64,000 nucleotides of DNA, from the NCBI GenBank assembly GCA_020723305.1, contig DYJC01000008.1, forward strand, positions 62,001-126,000, written 5' to 3'. Below the pieces are notes generated by a model. It ran no database searches. It was not told the DNA's origin and saw only the letters and a program-made list of their open reading frames with translations. The position numbers and the translations under genes were made by a program. Shown here one piece after another: positions 24,194-32,973 of the stretch (within the stretch, counting starts at the first letter, position 1; each line of letters opens with the position of its first letter). The stretch comes from Desulfosudis oleivorans (GTDB lineage Bacteria; Desulfobacterota; Desulfobacteria; Desulfobacterales; SURF-7).

Positions 24194-25351
24194 TCAGGAC
24201 AATCGGTTTTTATAGTCCAGGTATCCGAATTTCCGGATCATGGTAAATTCATTCTGATCCGGTTTGTAGATTGCAATGGAAGGGAGCTGGATTCCATTGA
24301 AGGTTGTGGTTTTGACCATGGAATAATGGGCCATATCCAGAAATACAAGTTTGGTTCCGATGGAAAGGGGAGAAGAAAAGGAGTAGTCGCCGATAATATC
24401 TCCGGCCAGGCATGATGGCCCGCCAAGTCGATAGGTATGGGGCAGTTCTCCCGGCAATCGGGCTCCAACAATCTCCGGACGATAGGGCATTTCCAGAACA
24501 TCCGGCATATGCGTGGATGCAGAGGTGTCTAAAATGGCGATATCCATATCATTGTGCACTATATCCAGCACAGATGCCACAAGAACGCCTGCATTCAGCG
24601 CAACAGCTTCACCCGGTTCCAGATACACATCCACACCATATCGATTTTTAAAGTTTGTGATCAGCTCGCATAAAAGGTTGATGTCATAATCTTCCCGTGT
24701 AATGTGGTGGCCGCCGCCGAAATTGATCCAGCTCATTTTGGGAATGATGGTATCAAATTTTTTTTCAAATGCCTGGATTGTTCGCTGAAGGGCGTCCGCG
24801 TTTTTTTCGCATAGGGTGTGGAACAGCAGACCGGTGATTCCGGAAAGAGAATTTTCCTGGAACCGGCTTCGGGTCACACCCAGACGGGAACCTGGACTGC
24901 ATGGGTTGTATATATCGACGGTTACTTCCGAATGCTGGGGATTGACCCGGATGCCGCAGTATATCTTTCGATCCTGCTCCTGTACAAGATTTTTAAAACG
25001 GTTCCATTGTGAAAAGGAATTGAAAACAATATGGTCACAGATCCTGAGAAGTATCTGAATATCAGACTCGCTGAAGGCTGCCGCACATGCATGAACTTCT
25101 CCGCCGAACTCTTCGCGGCCCAGCATGGCTTCGTGGGGAGAACTAGCACAGATTCCTTTCAGTGTAGTGCGGATCAATGGGAAAGTGCTGAACATGGCAA
25201 AACCTTTTAAAGCCAGAAGAATTTTACATCCGGTCCGGCTCTGGACCCTGGATAGTACATCCAGGTTTCTTTTCAAGGCGGATTCATCCAGAACAAAACA
25301 GGGAGTTGGGACAATATTCAGGTCCAGTTTTTCAGGATAGTAATGGTTCAT
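24194..25351 (-). CDS. nspC: Carboxynorspermidine decarboxylase
   Basis: 385 residues, fold type III PLP enzyme of the alanine-racemase/diaminopimelate-decarboxylase group. PTPCFVLDE and LLALKGFAMFSTFPLI carry the PLP-binding Lys. INFGGGHHIT binds the cofactor phosphate, YLEPGEAVALNAG follows, then HMPDVLEMPYRP, and GGPSCLAGDIIGDY with the active-site Cys-x-x-x-Asp. Together these are specific to NspC. It converts carboxy(nor)spermidine to (nor)spermidine, the last step of the alternative triamine route common in marine and anaerobic bacteria. It lies 8 bases after speA, with AAGGAAAAAC before its ATG, so arginine-derived agmatine/putrescine and the final decarboxylation are co-expressed. Carboxyspermidine dehydrogenase is not in the window. 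Confidence 0.93.
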   Translation of the reverse strand: MNHYYPEKLDLNIVPTPCFVLDESALKRNLDVLSRVQSRTGCKILLALKGFAMFSTFPLIRTTLKGICASSPHEAMLGREEFGGEVHACAAAFSESDIQILLRICDHIVFNSFSQWNRFKNLVQEQDRKIYCGIRVNPQHSEVTVDIYNPCSPGSRLGVTRSRFQENSLSGITGLLFHTLCEKNADALQRTIQAFEKKFDTIIPKMSWINFGGGHHITREDYDINLLCELITNFKNRYGVDVYLEPGEAVALNAGVLVASVLDIVHNDMDIAILDTSASTHMPDVLEMPYRPEIVGARLPGELPHTYRLGGPSCLAGDIIGDYSFSSPLSIGTKLVFLDMAHYSMVKTTTFNGIQLPSIAIYKPDQNEFTMIRKFGYLDYKNRLS

Positions 25352-25359
25352 GTTTTTCC

Positions 25360-27300
25360 TTATCTTTCAAAATAGGTGTATCCGCGCATCCCGGAACGGA
25401 AAGCATTCATAATCTTTTTTCGTTCCTTTGGGGTAATCAATCCATTCCGGATAGATTGTTCGGCAAGATTTCGAAATCGGGCAACCATGTCTTTGGTATC
25501 ATACTCTACATAGGATAGAACATCTTCAACAGAGTCACCTTCAATCTCCTTGATAAATTCGAAATCCCCTTCCTTTGAAATTTTGATGCTGACGATATTG
25601 GTATCGCCCAATAGATTATGCAGATCTCCTAAGGTTTCCTGATAGGCCCCAACCAGAAAAATTCCCAGGTAATATTCTTCATCCAATTTCAGATCATGAA
25701 GGGGCAGGGTGTTTTTCACATCGTATTGATCAATAAAACGATCGATTTTTCCATCGCAGTCACAGGTAATATCTGCCAGGATAACGTTCCGGGTAGGGGT
25801 TTCATTCAGCCGGTGAACCGGCATGATCGGGAAGAGATGACCAATGGCCCAGGAATCCGGAACAGATTGAAATACGCTGAAGTTTCCGTAATAAATGTCT
25901 GCAATGGAGGTTTCAATTCCTTCCAGTTCCTGTGGAATGGTTTTCAGTTTTTTTACTTCTTTGATGATCCGTTGAATTACATTCCAGAAAATGTTCTCAC
26001 ACAGTGCTTTTTCCCGCAGCGTGATGCTTCCGTGTTTAAAGAGCTGCCGGATTTCATCCCGGTAGTAAATTGCATCGTTATAGCACTCCTGAAGATTTTT
26101 GATATGCAGCACCTGCATGACATCCAACAGTTTGAACATGAGCTCATGGGATTCTTCCGGAAGTTTTGAGGGTATCGGATAGGTTTCAAAACAGCTTGCA
26201 TCCAGCACATTGAACAGCAGGACAGAGTAATATGCAACTGTTGCGCGACCCGATTCGGTTATGATGGTGGGGTGGGGGATGCCTTTTTCATCAAGGGTGC
26301 CCATGATCACCTCAATGATGTCCGCGCAATACTCGTCCAGTGAATAATTGCGGCTGCTGGTGTAGTTTGTGTGGGAGCCGTCATAATCAACCGCCAGCCC
26401 GCCGCCAAGATCCAGGTATTTCATGGAAGCGCCTTCAAGCACCAGCCCCTCATAAACACGGATTGCCTCTGTAACGGCAAGACGGATATCGCGGATATTG
26501 GGTATCTGAGATCCAAGATGGTAGTGAAGGAGTTGAAGACAATCCAGCATATTCGCATCCCGTAACTGATCCACTACTTGGAGAAGCTGAGTTGTATTCA
26601 ATCCGAAAATGCTTTTGTCTCCACTGGATTCCGTCCAATGCCCGCCTGCCTTGGTAGAGATTTTGATTCGGACGCCGATCAGCGGCTTGATATCAAGCGC
26701 TTTTGCCCGTTCCAGGATCAGGGGAAGCTCACTCGGCATTTCAATGACCAGGCAGCAGATGAATCCCATTTTTTTTGCATACAGCCCCAGGTCAATAAAC
26801 TCTTCATCCTTGTACCCATTGCAGATCAGACAGGCGTCCGGATCTTTCAGAAGGGATATGGCGGCAATCAGCTCGGCCTTGCTGCCTGCTTCCAGTCCGT
26901 GGTGATATCGTGAGCCAAAATGGGTGACTTCTTCAACCACCTGCTGCTGCTGATTGACCTTTATTGGATAGACACCCCTGTAAATTCCCTGATAACCATA
27001 CTCCTGAATGGCATGATTGAAGCTTTCGTGAAGCCGCATAATTCTGGATTGCAGGATATCACCGAATCGGAGAAGCACAGGCATACCCAATCCCCTGTCT
27101 TTAATTCCGGATATGATATCCATCAGGCTGACCGATTTTTTCCCTTTTTTTCCGGTCGGGTGAATGACGACTTCTCCTTTTTTGGAAATATCAAAATAGC
27201 CGGAGCTCCATTTCTGAATACCATAGAGGTCTCTGGCATGATCGATCTGCCATCGTTCCAGGATTGTTTTGTTCACTTTATTCTGTTTGGAATGATTCAT
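25360..27300 (-). CDS. speA: Biosynthetic arginine decarboxylase
   Basis: 646 residues, matching SpeA. WSSGYFDISKKGEVVIHP is followed by YRGVYPIKVNQQQQVVEEV with the PLP Lys. Later features are GSKAELIAAI, YHLGSQIPNIRDI, LDLGGGLAVDYDG, ITESGRATVAYYSVLLFNVL and, near the C-terminus, ITCDCDGKIDRFID, the Cys-x-x-Asp active-site region. It makes agmatine and CO2 from arginine in the cytoplasm, using Mg and PLP, and feeds putrescine and triamine synthesis with nspC downstream. A good sigma-70 promoter is visible at 27364-27392. The leader from 27301 to 27363 is short and shows no riboswitch-like fold. Confidence 0.96.
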   Translation of the reverse strand: MNHSKQNKVNKTILERWQIDHARDLYGIQKWSSGYFDISKKGEVVIHPTGKKGKKSVSLMDIISGIKDRGLGMPVLLRFGDILQSRIMRLHESFNHAIQEYGYQGIYRGVYPIKVNQQQQVVEEVTHFGSRYHHGLEAGSKAELIAAISLLKDPDACLICNGYKDEEFIDLGLYAKKMGFICCLVIEMPSELPLILERAKALDIKPLIGVRIKISTKAGGHWTESSGDKSIFGLNTTQLLQVVDQLRDANMLDCLQLLHYHLGSQIPNIRDIRLAVTEAIRVYEGLVLEGASMKYLDLGGGLAVDYDGSHTNYTSSRNYSLDEYCADIIEVIMGTLDEKGIPHPTIITESGRATVAYYSVLLFNVLDASCFETYPIPSKLPEESHELMFKLLDVMQVLHIKNLQECYNDAIYYRDEIRQLFKHGSITLREKALCENIFWNVIQRIIKEVKKLKTIPQELEGIETSIADIYYGNFSVFQSVPDSWAIGHLFPIMPVHRLNETPTRNVILADITCDCDGKIDRFIDQYDVKNTLPLHDLKLDEEYYLGIFLVGAYQETLGDLHNLLGDTNIVSIKISKEGDFEFIKEIEGDSVEDVLSYVEYDTKDMVARFRNLAEQSIRNGLITPKERKKIMNAFRSGMRGYTYFER

Positions 27301-27363
27301 TTTACTTCTTTCCGGAAATTAGGTTAAACTTTTATTTCATCCTGCTTTTAGACAATCTTTCAT

Positions 27364-27392
27364 ATTATACAGATAAACGATTTGATCTTCAA
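27364..27392 (-). promoter_or_regulatory. sigma-70 promoter of speA-nspC
   Basis: Read on the minus strand: -35 TTGAAG (27387-27392), exactly 17 bases, -10 TATAAT (27364-27369). It points at speA, whose ATG is at 27300, giving a leader of roughly 55 bases. It lies immediately downstream of the MITE-like element at 27445-27586. Confidence 0.7.
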
Positions 27393-27444
27393 CTGAAACC
27401 CTTATTTTTCAAAGGAACTGGTTTTTTTAATAGTTAAGACTGGG

Positions 27445-27586
27445 GAGCCAATTTCAAAACTATCAAAAGGCGTCACACCGGCGAAGGCCGGTGTCCAGAA
27501 AAGAATTGAAAATACTGGATAGCGCTTCACTTCTCTGGATTCCGGCCTTCGCCGGAATGACAACAACAGACTTTTGAAATTGGCTC
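27445..27586. repeat. MITE-like element, GAGCCAATTTCAAA ends
   Basis: 142 bases bounded by inverted repeats: GAGCCAATTTCAAA at 27445 and TTTGAAATTGGCTC ending at 27586. Inside are two smaller palindromes, CACCGGCGAAGGCCGGTG near 27476 and ATTCCGGCCTTCGCCGGAAT near 27539. No coding capacity. It lies between epmA and speA and may separate their transcripts, as the folded RNA would be a strong hairpin. It is the best-preserved copy of the family in this window. Confidence 0.85.
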
Positions 27587-27655
27587 TGGGTGTATGCGGT
27601 CAGTGATTTTGATTATACCGGATATGATTTTCAAAAAGAGAAAATTATACAATGG

Positions 27656-28576
27656 TTAAAGCTCCTCAGGCGTAAAAGTGACAACGTCATCAATTTTTTC
27701 CGCATTGGTCAGCAACATCATCAGTCTGTCCAGGCCAAGGGCATTGCCTGCTGCAGGGGGCATTTCCTCCAGGGATTGGAGAAACCGCTCCGGCATAGGA
27801 TAGACTTTTTTATCCATGGTTTTCCGGGATTCCAACTCTTTCTCAAATCGAGCCCGCTGCTCTTTTGGGTCTGTGAGCTCAGTAAAACAGTTACAAAGTT
27901 CAATTCCATTCATATACAGTTCAAAACGTTCCGCCAATTCTGGCTGAAGCGGTTTTCGTCTGGCCAGTGCTGCACAGGCCGAAGGATAATCATACAGAAA
28001 AACCGGCTTGCCATATCCGAGGCGGGGTTCGATTTCAATACCCATGATTTCATCGAATCGATTTTCTGCAAGTGCTTTTTCAACGGGTAATGAGCCATAT
28101 TGCATAAATGCATCCGAGACTCGGAGCCGATTCCAGGGGGGATGCATATCTGTTTTTTGATTTCTGAAATGGATAAATGGTTCCGGTTGCACGGAACCAA
28201 TAACTTCCGACAACATATTTTCGCATTCCGTCATCAGGTCAAGGTAAGTGGCGTTTGCCTGATACCATTCCAGCATGGTCAGTTCGGGAATATGAAAAGC
28301 ACCTCTTTCTTTCTCCCGGAAACATTTGCAGATCTGGAAAATTTTTTCATAACCGGAAGCCACGAGACGTTTCATGCAGAGTTCAGGCGATGTTTGCAAA
28401 AACCAGGAACCGGATTCCTGGGCATCGATATTGGCCTCTGGTGCAGGAGCAGGAATCCGGACAGGGGTTTCGACCTCAAGATATCCCGAACGGAAAAAAT
28501 AGGAACGGATGGCCTGAATGACTTTTGAACGCAGCACAAGATTGTGTTGTATGCGGGTCTGCCTGGAGTAGTGCAT
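27656..28576 (-). CDS. epmA: EF-P lysine ligase-like protein (EpmA/GenX)
   Basis: 306 residues, a class II lysyl-tRNA-synthetase catalytic core without the anticodon-binding domain. Motif 2 FQICKCFREKERGAFHIPELTMLEWYQA, then FELYMNGIELCNCFTEL and motif 3 GNALGLDRLMMLL are intact. In E. coli EpmA joins (R)-beta-lysine to a conserved Lys of elongation factor P, helping translation of polyproline. Neither efp nor epmB (the lysine aminomutase) is in the window, so the substrate is inferred. It starts 2 bases after the deacetylase-like gene with no clear SD, so translation is probably coupled. Its position in a unit that leads into speA-nspC is notable, since EpmA and polyamine enzymes both handle basic amines. 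Confidence 0.88.
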   Translation of the reverse strand: MHYSRQTRIQHNLVLRSKVIQAIRSYFFRSGYLEVETPVRIPAPAPEANIDAQESGSWFLQTSPELCMKRLVASGYEKIFQICKCFREKERGAFHIPELTMLEWYQANATYLDLMTECENMLSEVIGSVQPEPFIHFRNQKTDMHPPWNRLRVSDAFMQYGSLPVEKALAENRFDEIMGIEIEPRLGYGKPVFLYDYPSACAALARRKPLQPELAERFELYMNGIELCNCFTELTDPKEQRARFEKELESRKTMDKKVYPMPERFLQSLEEMPPAAGNALGLDRLMMLLTNAEKIDDVVTFTPEEL

Positions 28577-28578
28577 GG

Positions 28579-29910
28579 CTATCTGCGTAACAGGTTTTTT
28601 TCAAAAAATTTGTCTTTTGTCCGGTTCTGAAGAAAGGCTTTTTGAAATGGATCAGAACCCGCTTCTTCATACCATTGCTGCCCTTGTTCAATACATTTAT
28701 CACAGGCATCTATCGGGATATGGACAGCAAGAACATGTGAACCCGTGTCTGCCGAAGTGTCGATTCGAATGGCACCCCCACAGTCCCGACAAACCTGGAT
28801 TTTTTCCTTCTGAAGTTCTGTGATTCCATCCGTATCGTAATAGATCCTCCGCATTCTTTCCACAAAACCGTTTTTTGCTGTTTTTTGCAGTTGTTCTCTG
28901 AGTTGTTCCCGGGTACGCCAGGTTGCAAGAACGGTTTTTCCGACCTCTTTGATCTGGGCCGTTACCTGAGGAGACTGCCTGATTTTTTCCGGATTAAAAT
29001 CCGGCTCACGGATTTTGCTGTAATCAAGACCCGCCATTGCCAGAATAATGCCCGTATTCACATACGGAAGCGCACCTTCTATGGAATAGCCTCCCTCCAG
29101 CACAGCAATATCTGCTTTGAGCAATGAGGTCAGTTCTGCATATCCTTTTGCAGAAAAGTTCATGTTGGTGATGGGATCGGAATAGTGATTGTCCTGACCA
29201 GCGGAGTTGATAATCAGTTCCGGTTTGAATTCATCCAGTATCGGCAGTACGACATTTTCAATGGTATATAAAAAACCTTCATCCGACGTATAAGGGGGCA
29301 GGGGAATGTTCAAGGTTGTTCCGGCAGCATTGGGTCCACCGGCTTCATTGGTGAATCCGGAGCCTGGATAGAGGGTTCTGCCATCTTGATGGAGTGAGAT
29401 AAAGAGTGTGTTGGGGTCATGCCAGTAAATATCCTGGGTGCCGTCTCCGTGATGGCAGTCCGTATCAACAATGGCTACCTTTCCAATACCATAGGCGGCT
29501 CTCAGAAATTCGATCATGATGGCTTCAATATTTACATTGCAGAATCCCCTTGCACCATGAACAACGCGCATGGCATGATGGCCGGGTGGACGCACCAGCG
29601 CAAATCCGCATTCCACTTTTTTTTCAAGAACCGCCATTCCGATGGTTTTGGCGCCACCGGCACTGATAAAATGGGATTCGGTCATCACATGCCAACAATC
29701 CGGCACGCAAAAGTGTATTCTGTTGACATCATTGATTGTAACAATGTCGGGTTTATATTCTGTGATGCCTTCTATATCAAAGATCCCTTCTTCTAAAACC
29801 TGATCCTGAGTGTAGAGCAGTCGCTCTTCTCTCTCCGGATGCGTTGGATCAATTGCCCAGTCAAAGGCAGGAAAGAAAACAAGACCTGTTTTTCGTTTGG
29901 CCTGTAGCAT
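28579..29910 (-). CDS. Histone-deacetylase-fold hydrolase with C-terminal zinc ribbon
   Basis: 443 residues. The deacetylase fold is clear: FALVRPPGHHAM (catalytic His pair), VAIVDTDCHHGDGTQDIY (zinc Asp and His), SLHQDGRTLYPGSG, NIPLPPYTSDEGFL and INSAGQDNHYSDPI (second zinc Asp), VLEGGYSIEG. Bacterial members deacetylate acetyl-lysine, acetoin-pathway enzymes or acetylpolyamines. After about residue 340 comes a helical linker and then a four-Cys zinc ribbon (CRDCGG at about 372-377 and CDKC at about 401-404), which ordinary AcuC or acetylpolyamine amidohydrolases lack. Its neighbourhood with speA and nspC makes an acetylpolyamine or acetyl-lysine substrate attractive, but this is inference. 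It starts 45 bases after the hydantoinase-like gene. Confidence 0.88.
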   Translation of the reverse strand: MLQAKRKTGLVFFPAFDWAIDPTHPEREERLLYTQDQVLEEGIFDIEGITEYKPDIVTINDVNRIHFCVPDCWHVMTESHFISAGGAKTIGMAVLEKKVECGFALVRPPGHHAMRVVHGARGFCNVNIEAIMIEFLRAAYGIGKVAIVDTDCHHGDGTQDIYWHDPNTLFISLHQDGRTLYPGSGFTNEAGGPNAAGTTLNIPLPPYTSDEGFLYTIENVVLPILDEFKPELIINSAGQDNHYSDPITNMNFSAKGYAELTSLLKADIAVLEGGYSIEGALPYVNTGIILAMAGLDYSKIREPDFNPEKIRQSPQVTAQIKEVGKTVLATWRTREQLREQLQKTAKNGFVERMRRIYYDTDGITELQKEKIQVCRDCGGAIRIDTSADTGSHVLAVHIPIDACDKCIEQGQQWYEEAGSDPFQKAFLQNRTKDKFFEKNLLRR

Positions 29911-29955
29911 TTACGGCTCCGTTATTGAGTAAAAATCAGTCAGTGTTTCATTGTA

Positions 29956-31638
29956 TTAATCAGAAATTTTTTGCAAAATCGATTGATATCGATGAATCAA
30001 ACCGGGCTTCACCTGTGCCTTTATGCGGATATTCTTGCCGGTTGTGTGAAAGCCCCGTACCATATTGAATTGCTGATCTTCAAGAAGCTCAATCTCAAGA
30101 TCCTCTGAATCAGCACCTGTTTCAACAGCCTTGTGTTTTAACAGATCAAAAGCGATTTTGATTGCTTTTTCCCGGGTAAAGTCAGTACTGATATTTTTTT
30201 TATATTTTTCTTCAGGTGAGGTCAGGATACCTCTTTCGGTGTCGGCAAAGAGGGAGACTTCACAGGTTGTTCGCGCAAGCGCGGCTCCGATTGCGTTGGC
30301 CACTTTCCATCGGGGAACCAGGGTAACCCGATAGTCGGATATTTTTTCAAAGTGTTCGGCAAAATAAGGTGCCGGCCCGCCCAGAACCATAATTTTTTTG
30401 GGTTTAACCTGATATCCTTCCTGAAGCTCATGAACAGTGTAAACCGGCTTGCTGTTTATTTCATTCACCATTTTTTCCGCTTCCGTCAGTATCTTCCGGC
30501 AGGCATGATCAAAAATCATATTGGCTGCTTTTTCCACAGGCACTCCCAGTTTAGAAGCAATGCTCTCAAAACCTTTGAAGGCTTTTTCCGTGTCAACATC
30601 TTCTAATTTGCCCATAATGGCCAACGCATCGGTCGGTGTCGGTTTGTTGCCGCCATATATCATGGCAAAGCCTTCACGATCCGGCCCGACCTGAATCTGT
30701 CCATCGATTATACGGATTACACTGTCCCCGCCAATCCCAAGAGATTTGCTCTTCAATGATCGAATCAGGGTTTTATAGCCCCCGAGTTCGATCCCAAGCG
30801 GATCAAGCAAGGGGACCTGATTGATCAGAATGGCCATGTCCGTGGTGGTGCCGCCAATATCAAAAATAAGGGCATCCTCTTCTTTTGGTGAGAAAGCCAT
30901 CGCTCCCATAATACTGGCAGCCGGTCCGGAAAAAATAGTCTGGCCTGGAAAACCAATGGAAGATTCAAAATTCATGGTTCCGCCATCGGCTTTTAAAATC
31001 TGTATCGGGATGTTCATTCCCTGCTGGTCCAGGGAACGTCGAACCGCCAGGTAAAATCTTTTGTGTACTGGAAAGACTGCCGCATCAAAAAAGGTTGTTG
31101 CGATTCTTCGTTGAAAATTCAGATTTCCGGATACCCGATGACCCAGGAAAAATTCATCAAATTGATTCCGTAAAATACGTCTGATTTCAAGTTCATGACT
31201 CGGGTTTCGTGCTGAAAATTTCCCAACGATTCCAACGTAGCGGACACCCTCGTTCTTCAGTTTCCGGCCAATACTCTGGATTTCATCAGGGTCAATCTTT
31301 TCAATTCGTCGTCCCCTGTGATCAATCGATCCAGCAACCGGATAAAAATGCTTGTTGGTCTGGAAGAGCATGGGATCAATCCCTGGCCCGCTGGAAACAA
31401 TCATTCCTACTTCAGGCGTTTTTCCTTGAATAATGGAATTGGTTGTAAGCGTTGTACTTAAAACAATTCTTTTGATATCTTTCGGATTGATATCCAAGGT
31501 GATTTTTTCAAGGCCGGCCAGAACGGTTTTAAAAAGATTGGTCGCATCCGTGTGAACTTTGATTTCTTTGACAATACCCTGCTTGTCAAGCAGAACGACA
31601 TCCGTATGCGTACCGCCCACATCAAGTCCTATTATCAT
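29956..31638 (-). CDS. Hydantoinase/oxoprolinase family protein, HyuA-like
   Basis: 560 residues from the preferred start. ASKHA-fold ATP-binding features are present: MIIGLDVGGTHTDVVLLD, LSTTLTTNSIIQGKTPEVGM, FSGPAASIMGAMAFS, LIFDIGGTTTDMAIL and, near the C-terminus, MVLGGPAPYFAEHFEK. The family hydrolyses hydantoins or 5-oxoproline with ATP, usually with a HyuB partner, which is absent here; the substrate is therefore unknown. The ATG at 31638 has an AGGAAA ribosome site 6-7 bases before it and begins exactly at the first conserved strand, so I prefer it over an upstream ATG at 31680. First gene of the unit leading to the deacetylase-like protein and EpmA. The 309 bases from 31639 to 31947 hold both divergent promoters; nothing more is recognised. 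Confidence 0.85.
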   Translation of the reverse strand: MIIGLDVGGTHTDVVLLDKQGIVKEIKVHTDATNLFKTVLAGLEKITLDINPKDIKRIVLSTTLTTNSIIQGKTPEVGMIVSSGPGIDPMLFQTNKHFYPVAGSIDHRGRRIEKIDPDEIQSIGRKLKNEGVRYVGIVGKFSARNPSHELEIRRILRNQFDEFFLGHRVSGNLNFQRRIATTFFDAAVFPVHKRFYLAVRRSLDQQGMNIPIQILKADGGTMNFESSIGFPGQTIFSGPAASIMGAMAFSPKEEDALIFDIGGTTTDMAILINQVPLLDPLGIELGGYKTLIRSLKSKSLGIGGDSVIRIIDGQIQVGPDREGFAMIYGGNKPTPTDALAIMGKLEDVDTEKAFKGFESIASKLGVPVEKAANMIFDHACRKILTEAEKMVNEINSKPVYTVHELQEGYQVKPKKIMVLGGPAPYFAEHFEKISDYRVTLVPRWKVANAIGAALARTTCEVSLFADTERGILTSPEEKYKKNISTDFTREKAIKIAFDLLKHKAVETGADSEDLEIELLEDQQFNMVRGFHTTGKNIRIKAQVKPGLIHRYQSILQKISD

Positions 31639-31947
31639 GGTTTTTTCCTGGTTATGATATTGAAAGAATGTATGTGGCAAAAATGCTCATCAAAAAAGAA
31701 TTGTATTTTATTCACATTTAATCTCAATCCGATTCAATCAGAATCATAGGTTTTGATTTTCAAAGCAATAATGGTTGAGTTGACTGAAATAAACATCGTT
31801 TGTCACACAGAACTACCGTAAAAAGTGTAACCTGTCAATAAAGAGTAACGGTGAATTCTACGGACACTGCCTATTGAAAGGTTCAGAAGAATTGAGTAGG
31901 GTCAAACTTATTTATATGATCAAAAGTTTGAAAAGGAAAAATTATTA

Positions 31948-32973
31948 TTGAACGGAGAACTGACCAAATATCTGAATAAAACGATTGTCATCAGGGGAAG
32001 GGAGATCCGCAATCGGCTATTTTTGGCTCCCATGTCCGGTCTTGGACATATTGCTTTTCGGGAATTATTGGAGGCGTATGGCGGATATGGGCTTCTTTTT
32101 TCTGAAATGTGCAGTGCCAGGGCAGTTCCACAGGAAAACAGGCATGTTTCACCGGTTTTCAGTTGGCGGGATCAGGAGCTTGATCGACTGGTCTGCCAGC
32201 TTTTTGGAGCTGATCCAGACACCATGGCCAGTGCTGCCATGCGTGTCGAACAGGAAGGCTTTTACGGGGTGGATATCAATTTTGGCTGTTCGGTGGCGGC
32301 AATCTGCAAACAAAATTGCGGGGCAGCATTGTTGCGGGATCCACAGCTTGCTGCAGGCATTGTGTCGGCTGTTCGGAAAAAAGTCTCTATTCCCCTTTTT
32401 GTTAAATTCCGGATCGGCTGGAAGGATGATCCCGAATATGCAGCCGATCTTTCAGAGAGGTTTGAGGATGCAGGTGCGGACGCACTGACGTTTCATCCCA
32501 GGGTTGCCCCGGACAGACGATCCAGACCACCGAAGTGGGAGTATATCGGATGGGTCAAGGATCGTGTTTCCATACCGGTATTTGGTAATGGAAACATTTT
32601 TGATGAAGAGGATTGCCTGATGATGTTGAAAAAAACAAACTGTGATGGAATTGCAATCGGACGGATTGCCATTGCACGGCCATGGATATTTTCCATGTGG
32701 ACGGAGGGTTTTTCTCCGGATCAGAATATATACAAAGATGTTGCATTACAGATGAGTTTTTTATTGGAAAAATATTATAATCCCACAAGGGCCGTAAAAC
32801 GATTCAAAAAGTTTGCCATCTACTTTGCAGCCAATTTTCGATTCGGCCATTCCATTTATTCAAAACTCTGCAAAGGGGAAACCATGCCGGAGATCCGGGA
32901 CAATATCCAAACTGTTTTTCAGACAGTTCCGGAGGTTGTTGAAAGACCGAATATGAACATGTTTACAAATTAG
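31948..32973 (+). CDS. dus: tRNA-dihydrouridine synthase family protein
   Basis: 341 residues, TIM-barrel FMN enzyme. NRLFLAPMSGLGHIAFRELL and YGLLFSEMCSARAV open the barrel. GVDINFGCSVAAICKQNCGAALLRDP contains the catalytic Cys region, which usually reads GCP-x-x-K-x-x-x-x-x-x-GAAL. PLFVKFRIGWKDD, FHPR, VFGNGNIFDEEDC and GIAIGRIAIARPWIF line the cofactor site. It reduces uridine to dihydrouridine in the tRNA D-loop. The sequence is somewhat divergent (GCS for GCP). The start is TTG with AAGGAAA about 8 bases upstream; no ATG fits. The stop overlaps the converging amidohydrolase stop. Confidence 0.88.
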   Translation: MNGELTKYLNKTIVIRGREIRNRLFLAPMSGLGHIAFRELLEAYGGYGLLFSEMCSARAVPQENRHVSPVFSWRDQELDRLVCQLFGADPDTMASAAMRVEQEGFYGVDINFGCSVAAICKQNCGAALLRDPQLAAGIVSAVRKKVSIPLFVKFRIGWKDDPEYAADLSERFEDAGADALTFHPRVAPDRRSRPPKWEYIGWVKDRVSIPVFGNGNIFDEEDCLMMLKKTNCDGIAIGRIAIARPWIFSMWTEGFSPDQNIYKDVALQMSFLLEKYYNPTRAVKRFKKFAIYFAANFRFGHSIYSKLCKGETMPEIRDNIQTVFQTVPEVVERPNMNMFTN

